Source of the DNA: Ostrinia nubilalis
Taxonomy: Eukaryota; Arthropoda; Insecta; Lepidoptera; Crambidae
Direction of reading: 5' to 3'
DNA: 64,000 nucleotides
Assembly: GCF_963855985.1 (NCBI RefSeq)
Contig: NC_087106.1
Coordinates: forward strand, 3,145,001 to 3,209,000
Below the pieces are notes generated by a model, which was not told the DNA's origin, did not search any database, and saw only the letters and a list, made by a program, of their open reading frames with translations. Positions 32,196 through 42,705 of this stretch are shown here, piece after piece (position 1 is the first letter of the stretch; every line of letters begins with the position of its first letter). The position numbers and the translations under genes were made by a program.

Positions 32196-33574
32196 GTACC
32201 ACTGGTTAAGGAAGCCAATAATATAGTTAAATTACAAGATATTTTGGTACTTCCTAAAACGCCACAAAGGAAAGGGATAAAAAAAGCTTGTAAAAAATAC
32301 CAAGAAGACGCCTTTTGTACTAACATCAGCCGAATGGAAAGCACAGGAAAATGAAAAAATTTAAGAAGAGAAAGCGGAAGGTGTTAAAAAGAGAAAAGAA
32401 GAAAGAGTACAAAAGAAATTGGAAAAAGAGAAGAAAATGATAAAGAAAAATCACTACTCACTATTTTGTACAGCGAATTAATAAATGTATTTTTTATTGG
32501 TTACTATACCGGCTATACCACAGGAAATGGTTAAATGAATACCAATTTTTGACGGAGATTATAAGCAATTGAATGTATTTTTGCAAAAATGCGAATTTAT
32601 TCTTTCTCATTTTAATGAAGGCGGCGAACAGGACCTTTTTAATCTCCATGTTTTAACTTATGAAGAATTAAAGGCGTTATTAACTCAGCACTTCGGAGAT
32701 CTAGATCTGAGGGTTGCATTACTATTAAATTAGAATCCATGCAGTTCAGACCCAAAGAAAGATATTTAGATTTCTGTCATCGTATCCAAAGAGTACGTAG
32801 CAATTTAATTGCCAAGGTCAACTTGATTCCTTATAAGGGTTTAAGGGAAAGTAAAACGCGTATTTATGATAATACTGCATTGAACGTATTTCTTTATAAT
32901 TTAACGGAAGATTTAGTGCGCATCGTGAGATTGAAGGCATCCACACTGGAGGGAGGAAGCATTAGAGATCTTAGAAGAGGAAAATTTTTATCAACAATAT
33001 AACTTAGGTACGGCAACAAGACAAAAGAATTGGAAAACTAATCTACAATACTACCTCAGAGCTCATGGCACCCGCCCCGTTAGCCAAATTACGGGCAGAA
33101 CAGGAGGATTCAATCAATTTAATAGGGCTCCACAAAAGAATTGGAAAACTAATCTACAATACTACCTCAGAGCTCATGGCACCCGCCCCGTTAGCCAAAT
33201 TACGGGCAGAACAGGAGGATTCAATCAATTTAATAGGGCTCCACAAAATCAATATAATCGAGGTCAACAAAAATCAATTGAACAGTCTGCAATCATTGAA
33301 TAATTTATCGGTACCAAAAACCTCAGAGTTCAAGAAACTTTGACCAAGCAAATCGCTTGCATAATACCAGGTCAATGACAACGCCCATACCGGAAAGCTA
33401 CGGTAACAACCTTTGAATATCTTAAATATGCTAGGTGTAGATGAAGTTGATAATGCCATCCACTTCTTATACAAAGGTGAATTTGAATTTTCACGTAAAA
33501 GCTTCAACTTCAGCCCAGAAATAGGAGTAATAAAATCTAAATTACCCTATATTAGACTTGAACAATTTAATGTA
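32196..33574 (+). pseudogene. gag: Ty3/gypsy (errantivirus-like) gag and protease start, plus strand
   Basis: Fragments in order include a Lys/Glu-rich coil at about 32290-32450, a capsid N-terminal stretch (IFDGDYKQLNVFLQKCEFIL, about 32545-32605), and YEELKALLTQHFGD (about 32660-32700). The open frame 32739-33002 contains LESMQFRPKERYLDFCHRIQ just upstream of and within it, and TALNVFLYNLTEDLVRIVRL. These are capsid helices of insect gypsy/errantivirus Gag. A 111-bp tandem duplication follows, then a domain leading to protease (LPYIRLEQFN) at about 33535-33570. There the Academ-like element is inserted. Several stops and a deletion in the capsid show decay. Confidence 0.65.
33021..33248 (+). 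repeat. 111-bp in-frame tandem duplication in gag
   Basis: ACAAAAGAATTGGAAAACTA ... GGCACCCGCCCCGTTAGCCA ... TCAATTTAATAGGGCTCC occurs twice, period 111 bp (37 codons), nearly identical. It lies in what would be the gag C-terminal linker. Confidence 0.9.
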
Positions 33575-34062
33575 ATAGTAGGGAATTTAGTGCAAGAACC
33601 CCTCCACTTTGGTATAGAAGGCTCATTTTTGCACCAGTTGTTCTTTGGGTGCTCCTGAGTGGATTTCCGTCGGTAGACATCGGGAGCCCCCCCTAGGGTA
33701 GCCTGGGGAGGGGGGGGGGGGGGGGGGGGGGGAAGTTTCCTTCTGCCGCGCTTCACTTTAAGGCTCATATCTTCAAAACTATAGGTATTAGGGCAAGTGT
33801 GGTATCATTTTCAGATAATTCAAGGATGGCGAATTCATTTCTAGAACAAACTTTTTGCCTTTCCATACAAAAAAATTGAAATATTGAGCAAAATTCACAA
33901 AAAGTGAAAAGTATTTTTTTAAATAAACGTCGATTACTTTTAAACTAGCAGATATAATCTTAAATAAAAAATATGTACTGAAAGCTACATTTATCAGGAT
34001 TATAAATATATAACATTGTATAGTACTTTTCTGACAAAAAGTAGGTGAAAAAATTTTTTTCT
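33575..34062 (+). repeat. Left terminal inverted repeat of the Academ-like element
   Basis: Near-identical, inverted, to 41975-42456. A few bases inside the tip the right arm has 15 nt (TCTCCATACAAATCA on the plus strand) where the left has 3. The left arm holds a G run of about 26 at 33707-33732, the right only about 10 C. Confidence 0.9.
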
Positions 34063-34216
34063 TGAGGACATAGCGGGCGAATTTTACTACGCATCGGAAG
34101 AAAATATTTATTTTAGGAATGAATTCATACCAATTAGTCCTTAAGCAAGTAAGTATTATGATTTAAGTATCTAGTTAGAGCCGTTAGGACATCAAGCTAT
34201 CAATTTTTTTTTTTTT

Positions 34217-36047
34217 AATATACAACGTGTCCCAAAATTCAAGGATAAGCCGGCGCCGCAGGGTGGACCTAGTCATGACTGCTTTAGGAAAAATAAGGAA
34301 AAAAATCTATCTCAATTATTTTTTAAGTTACACAATAAATTATGAAATTCGTCGAAAATTGACACCCCTAATGATATTTTACATTACCACGACTACAATT
34401 TTTCAAATACTTCAGTTTTTTTGTTTGTATTGGCAACTTAAGTAGTGCTGCTGTCCACCCCAATTCTTAAAACCCTCAGAATCCTTGCAGTTTTTACACA
34501 AAAGTTAATCAAAATATGATATTTCCTTAAAATTTTGAACGATTTTTACTTACATTCCACTTTGACCCGTCGTTTTGTAAAAAAACAGTATGAACACTAC
34601 TGCGGCAAGTTTTTTATAAAGTTGACGCAACTATCCAAGATTCCGAAATGGTATAATACACTAAGAAAACAAGTCGCAAAAAAGATATGCGTACCATTTT
34701 TACAAGCACTTCGCTTATTAGTTAGTATGGGATAAATCTTGCAACTGAATTTAAAACCAGTTCTCCTTAACCAATTGAGCTGAAATTTGGTATACTTGTG
34801 TAAGTACGATGACAATGCAATATTATGGTACCATTGAGCTGGATGGAGTATGGAGGTGGCCATAGGAACTCTTAACGAAACGGCGGAATTACATCTAGTT
34901 TGGGTTCGTTGGACTTGTCTTTTCGAGCACTTTAGTGCTAGATGATGTTCAGGGTCCTGATGATGAAGTCAAGAGGTGGCAGGACTGGCCATAGGAACTC
35001 CTAAACGAAACGGCGGAAGCTTATCGAGTTTGGGTTCGTTGGATTTGTCTTCCCGAGCACTTGGGCCATGAGATTGAGAAACAACTAAAAAGCTTAAAAT
35101 AAAGTTGTAATAAAAAAAATTATTTAAAAACAAGCTTGACTTCGTTTGAAAATTATAATTGACTTCATCATCAGGACCCTGGACATCATCTAGCACTAAA
35201 GTGCTCGAAAAGACAAATCCAACGAACCCAAACTCGATAAGCTTCCGCCGTTTCGTTTAGGAGTTCCTATGGCCAGCTCCTGCCACCTCTTGACTTCATC
35301 ATCAGGACCCTGAACATCGTCTAGCACTAAAGTGCTCGAAAAGACAAGTCCAACGAACCCAAACTAGATGTAATTCCGCCGTTTCGTTAAGAGTTCCTAT
35401 GGCCACCTCCATACTCCATCCAGCTCAATGGTACCATAATATTGCATTGTCATCGTACTTACACAAGTATACCAAATTTCAGCTCAATTGGTTAAGGAGA
35501 ACTGGTTTTAAATTCAGTTGCAAGATTTATCTCATACTAACTTACAAGCGAAATGCTTGTAAAAATGGTACGCATATCTTTTTTGCGACTAGTTTTCTTA
35601 GAGTATTATACCATTTCGGAATCTTAGATAGTTGCGTCAACTTTATAAGAAACTTGCCGCAGTAGTGTTCATACTGTTTTTTAACAAAACGACGAGTCAA
35701 GGTGGAGTGTTAGTAAAAATCGTTCAAAATTTTAAGGAAATATCATATTTTGATTAACTTTTGTGTAAAAACTGCAAGGATTCTGAGGGTTTTAAGAATT
35801 GGGGTGGACAGCAGCACTACTTAAGTTGCCGATACAAACAAAAAAACTGAAGTATTTGAAAAATTGTAGTCGTGGTAATGTAAAATATCATAAGGGGTGT
35901 CAATTTTCGACGAATTTCATAATTTTATTATGTAACTTAAAAAATAATTGAGATAGATTTTTTTTTCTTATTTTTCCTAAAGCAGTCATGACTATGTCCA
36001 CTCTGCGGCGCCGGCTTATCCTTGAATTTTGGGACACGTTGTATATT
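34217..36047. mobile_element. Long foldback element, 1.83 kb, about 700-bp inverted arms
   Basis: Ends AATATACAACGTGTCCCAAA ... and inverted GGGACACGTTGTATATT. The arms include AAGGATAAGCCGGCGCCGCA and a shared open stretch of 88 codons (minus 34597-34863, plus 35399-35665) that is probably fortuitous. The centre (34931-35340) has further nested direct and inverted copies of GGTTCGTTGGACTTGTCTTT. It is inserted in the 3' non-coding side of the Academ-like element. No transposase. Confidence 0.85.
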
Positions 36048-36348
36048 GAACTCTATGTGTTAAGACTTTAGGTTGAAAATGGCTTAAATACATTTTGAGA
36101 CTTGAATATCCTAATGTACTTTTGCCCATATATTCATTTTTTTTCCTTAATAGAAATTGAATTGAATTCCTTTAAACGTCTTAATTATTATTTTAACTAA
36201 TACTTTTACCTGAACCTTCATACCAATGTAGCAGTGATTTATTGGAAAGGTAGTATGAGGATTGACTATCATTCTTCGGGAGATAATGTCAGTAATAAAC
36301 TCAAGATAAAAAGTAAATTATTTATTTATAGCATAAACCAGCACACAG

Positions 36349-39300
36349 TCACAACTGCGAACATTTTAATTGTTTCTGCATACAGCTGCATCGGCTGCTG
36401 GCTTTGCACTGTTTTTTGCATTTGCATCTCACCATTTCCAGGCAAGCCTGGGCAGCTGCAGGTAAATCGGTCCACGTAGGCTCCCAGTTGCCATCGACTC
36501 TGGTCCACCCCCAACCAGTCGGACAGGGCAGACTTTGAGTCGGTTGCAACTGACCCCATACGTGGACCCCTTGATACACTGCCCGCAGCAAATGTTGGTA
36601 CAAGGCTGCCCGGGTTGGTGGGATGTTATCGAGTTGCCGGTCTTTTTTTGTAAAAAGATATTTCCGGCACTCGTTCACATTTGTGCACGTACTTGATCTG
36701 AAACAAAACCAGCAGTTTCAAAGAATAGTATTCCAAACATAGAAGTATCCAGTTCAAAAAATAAGTATTCATCTTTACCTGTCATATAAAATAACGACGT
36801 ATTTTTCTATAATCGTCATTGCCTCTTCAATTCGCCCTTCCTTCGCTGACACTAGACTCTCAGTTAAAGCGGGAAAGGCCTCCCACGCTTCAAAAGCACT
36901 TTTCTTGCCTTTCCCGCTGAAGGAAGAGACAGTGTCACATCCTGTAAAGGCATGAAACAGAGGCAAGACTCTCGCTCGTTGTGGTCCTGTAATTTTTTTG
37001 CATTTTATAACATATAAATAAATAAACATCTATCATCTGCTAGGTAGAGAAAGATTAGATTTTACCTAAAGTAGTAGCAATATCATGGCAAGAGAGGTAC
37101 TGATGGTGTTTGCCAGTGCCTATGTGTACCCACAGCTCTTCAAGCTGGGGTAATTCTTGTACCTGAGCAACTGCTAGCACCACGACGTCGGTATCTACAG
37201 TACGTATCATGATTTTTTTTAAGCCTTGAGCAACAGCATCAGATAGGTGCACCATCATGCGAGTATCCGCCTCTTCATGGTTACATGGGGCTATTCGTTG
37301 AATGTCACGAGTGTTGTTGGTCAAAATATTTTGCCCATCCGTAATACAAAGTTCTTTCCCAGTGTCAATGTCGTTTGCGAAAGATTGACAGGCGATAGAA
37401 AGCATGTGAAATAATCCTTCCTTGTTTGAATTATCCCTCAGGAAATTACCCCAGCCTTTAGGTATTTTAGATGTAGTGGATACCCGTGTTTTCTGTCCAG
37501 TGCCACGTTTTTCTCGGGTAATATTTTTAAGACTGTCGCTCTTATACATATCCCAAACAATGTCCAATCTAGAAACTTTGCTAAGTTCTTTCCGAAGAAA
37601 TGGTATAAATATTTGATCAGCGTATTCACCAAAGTTCTTGCTCTGGCTAGGACTCAGCATGTGAACTAATGCAGATCCATCAAGAATTTTTGCTGTTACA
37701 TGTGGGGCGTTTGGAACGGTTGCAGTATCACATATAGCGGTAATTGACTTTAGTAAATCTGACTTTATGCCAGTTCGTAATTTACCCATCGACGAAAGCG
37801 CTGGTGGGCTTGCTTGGTTTTCGTGGGCAAAAAATTCATCCAGATTACCTGCTCTATGCTCACAAGTCGCAATATAAAGTTTACTAAACAGACTGCAATC
37901 GTTTTTTAGACCTCCTATCTTAGCTTTCGTTTTGTTCATACTTTTGTTTTTAGATGTATTTAGAAGTGGATATTTATTGAGTTTGATTGGATCTGCCAAA
38001 TTTTTTTCAGAATTAGTATGTAATCTTTCATTACAAAATGTAAGATATTGGTCTTCACCACATTTTTCGATATTGAAAACTGTATCAACGACTTCCGGAG
38101 GGGCAATCATTTTTGTGTCAATATTATATAAGTCAGCGGATCGTTCGAGGAAAGGATTTCCTAGATTATTTATGGTAGATTCCAATGATTTAACATCTTG
38201 AATAAATTTTATTTTATTTGCTTCTGTATCAGAATGATGACTAACGTCTTCATCTATTCCACTTTTGTCGGTATACAAAACGTCATGCTCGAAACTGTAA
38301 ACCATATCTGCTAATTCAGGTCCAGCGAGAACCCATTTAAGCAGAGCATCTGAATTTTCCGTTAATCCTATCATCCCTGTGGTGTGTTAAAAATTAAGTT
38401 TAGTATAATTATTTGAATAAGTTCAAATTAAAGCACAATAACTTAAAATAAGTGTACCTCCATCTCCTTTTAATATCGCATTCATTTGCTCGTGTGCCTG
38501 ATCTAAAGCCATTCCAGAAAACTTTCGATTGCTTTTTCGAGCAACGAATTTGCCATCACTAAAGTGTTGCAATAATTTCGGGTGATTATTTGTCAAGTTT
38601 ACCAAGTCCTGAAGATGAACCGAAAGCCATCTTGCATAGTTCACGTGGTCTAGAGCGAAAAACCAGGGTAATATTTTCCTTATAGAGTCGAGGTACATCG
38701 GGAAATTGCCACTTCTAATGGATCGGACAAATCTTAATACGATTATCATGAGATTTAGCGCTGTATTCCAAAACTTAAATTGAGGGAAAAGTGCATTATT
38801 TTCCAAATGCCACTGGTCAAAAGGTTTTTGTGGTTCATTTTCCTGTTCTTCACATTCACTTTGATATGCTTTCTTCATTAAAGCATACAAAGCTGCTGCA
38901 GTTACCTGAAAGGAAATTTTATGTGTAACTTTATAAAAAAGTTTATGTATTATGGAATAATATCTAGAATAAAAACCACCATCAGAGGCAAATATTTATT
39001 ACCTCATAAGCATATCTTGCACGCGATACGTTAGATGCCTGTAGCATTGATTCTGATCTACCTTGTGTCGTCACTTTTGCCTCCACCAAGGCCTCAGTCC
39101 AGCCACTTTCTTTTAACCACTGTCCAATTACTTTCAAAGCTGCCATTTCTATGTGAAGACCACCCATCATTATAAATATTTTGTCTTCTCCATACTTTTC
39201 GCATGAAGTATACTGTAATTGTTTTAACAACGCATACAGTGGTTGGTCCGCCACTAATACTGGCACTTGGTCCGGATTAAGAAATTTAATAGCTTTTATT

Positions 39301-41371
39301 ATAACATCCATTGAGTGCATCATCATTGCAGGGCTGTGGGCTTGCTCTGTAAACACTGGCAGAAGAGATATTTCTGTTCTGTGTCTTTTTTTGTCATCAT
39401 TACAATCAGTTGCAGCATGATGTGCTGCCCATGGTCGAAATTCTTCGGTCACTGTACTGTTTAGAAATTCCATTTCTTCCACCATAGGTGCTGCTGGGTT
39501 AGATGCTTCATCATAGGTATAAATATCTGATCGTGTGCATGTATATTTTCTCAGGTCAATAAAACAAGGTGATACTAGTGAGTAATGAGATGGCAACTGC
39601 ATTACTTTGTTTTGTGAAGCGTCTGTTGAAATTGGTGGTGAATCACGGGGTAAACCTGTTAATAAACAATGAGCATAGATATGTCGGAATAAGGTCATAC
39701 ATCAGAAGTAAAACACAGTAGGTATCAAGTAGTACCAACAATTACGCAGCCTATAGATAAGTGTCTGAGTGACAGTTAGGGCAGAGGGTGGTGCTAGTTC
39801 ACTGTCCAATCCAAGTAAATGCGTGCAGACACTAACACTTTACAACCTGTACGAGACGAGCCCTGCACGGGAATATACCGCCGTTCCTAGTTATTAAAAG
39901 TGGTAGTTGCTTACCTACTTCATCAGGCATCTTGTGCTGCATCAATGTGATAGCTGTGCCATGGAAAGAGCTTTTTGCTGTTGTCGAAGAGGGGTTGTGA
40001 TCAATATTGTCTACCGCAGCGGTAGTGAAGCACCCTTTACTCATTTTGGGTGGGCAGACCACTCCATCTCTATGATACATCTCACAAACTGAGTTAGCTT
40101 TTGCGGTTATTATGCTGTGCAATCTTTGATAAGAAATAGACATACCGAGATTATATGTGCAATTAACGAGAGATTTTTTTCTAGTTTCTGCATATAACTT
40201 AGCCGCAAGATAAATGGGAGCAGAAGTTTCCATGTCCTTGTTATGCCTCCTTACATCTCCTCTTTTTTGGCCTTGAATGGCATGGTATGCTAGGAGCTCA
40301 GCCATAAACAGACAAACATGGTCATCATCATCGGCAGCTTGAGAATCTGGCCCAAAAATAATCATAGTCACAAGAGATAGTAATGATTCTGCCACACCAC
40401 TATTGTTTTTAGATTTGGCAAATAAGTCGGACCTTACTATTGCCGAGGCTTCCGTTAATATATTTTTTTCATCTTTAGGCGCCGTAACGCAGACATCGTC
40501 CTTAAAAGTAATCTGACTTGGCATTCCTGGTCTGTCATATGAAATTAGGTAGGGACTCTCATCTAACAATTTGTGTTTAAGCCTCGTTTTGTGCACATTA
40601 TAGTCAAATCCGAGATCTTTCATATGTTTTTCTTGAAGTTCAGCGAGCTCTGAAATGCTAAAAATTGGGGTTTCATCACTGTTATTTCGAGTTTTATTTA
40701 TATGCGCAATTATTTCTGTAAATGTATTACTCAGAGCTTGTTTTTTTGTGATACTGTTGCTTTGTATTATTTTAGCGTCCACAGATTTTTTTTTATTTTT
40801 ATATTCAATATAACATTTCAAATGATATTTCGCTTCCAATGCTATTAAATCGTGTCGTTCTGATACTTTTGCTAAAATCTTGAAATCTTGTAATACAGTG
40901 GCGCAATGTATAATATTATCATTACAATTTTTTTTCATTACTGTATTAAGAGGCTGTGTCTTTGTACCAGGTAATTCGCAAAATAAACATGTTTTGTCGT
41001 TATATGCCGTTTGCTGTAATCCACGGGTCATTGGTGGTGATACACGAGTATACTTAGCATTTTTGCTGACACGCAATTTTGCGCGTTGGAGTTGGGTATT
41101 ATTGTATTTTAAATAGCATGATTTATGCCATACAGCTTGGTTTTGACATAAAAGGTTTTTTTAAATCACATATATTGTCTAGCAAAGACTCATTTAGTGG
41201 ATGTGGTAGCTGACCAAGCTTGTGGAATTCCGACAAATTTTTGGCAAGCACTTCATATCCGACACATTGAGGCCTGACAAGCTTTTCATTAGTTAGTGTT
41301 TGACAAAGCACACAATTCTTCCAGTTAGTAATAAAAGTATCTTGCTTACACGAAGTCATGCTTAAAACCAT
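36349..41371 (-). CDS. Academ-like transposase: Cys-rich finger, DDE-type core, FEN1/XPG-like nuclease
   Basis: Seven minus-strand exons with GT...AG borders lie at about 41129-41371, 39917-41100, 39003-39657, 38459-38905, 37068-38376, 36779-36985 and 36349-36697. The N-terminus has a Cys finger (NCVLCQ; VWHKSCYLKYNN; TCLFCELPG; AKYHLKCY). Candidate DDE residues are TAAVDNIDHN (about 40020), PVLVADQPLYALLK (about 39250) and DQAHEQMNA (about 38500). The C-terminal third resembles FEN1/XPG nucleases: IDGSALVHM (37680), DIVWDMYKS (37560), HEEADTRMMVH (37270), TVDTDVVVLA (37195) and HAFTGCDTVSSFSGKGKKSA (36940). It ends with a Cys cluster (CKCKKQCKASSRCSCMQKQ). A one-base frameshift sits between FMS and NQAVWHKSC near 41120, and a TGA at 36349 precedes a few further Cys codons, so this copy is slightly broken. 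Domain naming is my reading of motifs. Confidence 0.7.
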
Positions 41372-41419
41372 GCAACCTATGTATTTGTTAGTCACAAAAA
41401 GTCCTTCACCAACTTGCAA

Positions 41420-41974
41420 CTAAAATTACGTTTGTTAGTTCACGAGCACTACACATTCGATGCACTTCACTCTCATAATTACCTCACAATGGTATGTACT
41501 TACAAATTATTTGTTTTAACACCCATTAGTAAAATCCAAACTGCAAAACACATAATTTCAACCGCCCGGTCAACTATCTCTTTCCGACTGGCGCGTTCGG
41601 GAGGCGAAGAAACATGCATCGCGCTGCTATCCCTCCCCCCACGCGCCCGCTCAGCTCATCAAAATAGGCAAGCAAACAGGCCTGCCTTAGACCTTATGAA
41701 TAATCCACAAATTTAAAAGACGTCATAGAATTAATAATATTATTTTATTGAATAGAACTTTACGACGAAGGTAATAAATATTATCGTTTATACTCTTATG
41801 ATGCATGTGTATGGTGTAAGTAAGGGGGTATTATAAAATACATGCGTGAATTATGAAATGTATAGGTAATAATATCATCTATTTTTAATATTTATCGTGA
41901 TGACAAGAATTCACAAAATTTCGCATCCTAGCACGAGGTTGGCGCCATTTTGCAAAAGTACCGCGCCCTTTCGG
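41420..41974. other. 5' flank of the Academ-like gene
   Basis: Non-coding promoter side of the minus-strand gene. There is a GC-rich patch at 41575-41665 (GCGCGCTGCTATCCCTCCC on the plus-strand context). No regulatory motif can be named. Confidence 0.35.
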
Positions 41975-42456
41975 GAATTTTTTTCACCCACTTTTTGTCA
42001 AAAAAGTACTATACAATGTTATATATTTATAATCCTGATAAATGTAGCTTTCAGTACATATTTTTTATTTAAGATTATATCTGCTAGTTTAAAAGTAATC
42101 GACGATTATTTAAAAAAATACTTTTCACATTTTGTGAATTTTGCTCAATATTTCAATTTTTTTGTATGGAAAGGCAAAAAGTTTGTTCTAGAAATGAATT
42201 CGCCATCCTTGAATTATCTGAAAATGATACCACACTTGCCCTAATACCTATAGTTTTGAAGATATGAGCCTTAAAGTGAAGCGCGGCAGAAGGAAACTTC
42301 CCCCCCCCCTCCCCAGGCTACCCTAGGGGGGGCTCCCGATGTCTACCGACGGAAATCCACTCAGGAGCACCCAAAGAACAACTGGTGCAAAAATGAGCCT
42401 TCTATACCAAAGTGGAGGGGTCTCCATACAAATCATTGCACTAAATTCCCTACTAT
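41975..42456 (-). repeat. Right terminal inverted repeat of the Academ-like element
   Basis: Inverted partner of 33575-34062. It contains the CCCCCCCCCCTCCCCAGGCT tract and CCACTCAGGAGCACCCAAAG. The outer end CCCTACT abuts gypsy protease sequence. Confidence 0.9.
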
Positions 42457-42578
42457 AAATTTCTTGATTGATACAGGAAGTGCTAGGTCATTAATCAGTT
42501 CAAAATAAGTTCAAAAATATTTCCCCAATGAAATAAACAATGAAACTTGAAATCGTTAGTACACATGCTCATAGTAAG
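42457..42578 (+). pseudogene. Continuation of the plus-strand gypsy protease
   Basis: NFLIDTGSARSLISS, with the DTG active-site triad of a retropepsin, starts right after the Academ-like element. It continues the gag-side frame that ends at 33574. A stop follows the SS. The fragment ends at the LTR of the first Pao unit (42579). Confidence 0.7.
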
Positions 42579-42705
42579 TGTTCACGACCACCTTTTTTAT
42601 AAACCTTTACATACTTTTTTGTACCATAGATTTACCATAGATTTACATAATTATTAAGAAAAAATAAACCAGTGTCAAACTAGCTTCTGTTTGTTTCACT
42701 CAACA
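42579..42705 (+). repeat. Pao LTR 1 (127 bp)
   Basis: Begins TGTTCACGACC and ends CTCAACA (TGTT/AACA inverted tips). It has TATAAA at 42598 and AATAAA at 42663. The boundary is set by comparison with the next units: similarity to unit 2 starts exactly at the TG. It is very short for BEL/Pao. Confidence 0.9.

Larger units (their letters stand above)
33575..42456 (-). mobile_element. Academ-like DNA transposon, 8.9 kb, complete ends
   Basis: The left terminus AGTAGGGAATTTAGTGCA (from about 33577) and the inverted right terminus TGCACTAAATTCCCTACT (to about 42454) open TIRs of about 490 bp (33575-34062 and 41975-42456), which include CCCCTCCACTTTGGTATAGA and a G/C homopolymer. A short AT or ATA at each side looks like the target duplication. 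The gypsy frame (FN... before, NFLIDTG after) would close over the element if it were removed. Inside are the transposase gene at 36349-41371 and a foldback at 34217-36047. DDE-like plus FEN1/XPG-like and Cys-rich finger content is what I recall as the Academ superfamily definition. Confidence 0.75.

Noticed and set aside
34597..35665. The 88-aa ORF present in both arms of the 1.83-kb foldback as a gene
   Set aside because: It exists twice only because the arms are inverted copies. Composition is not protein-like and it lacks context.
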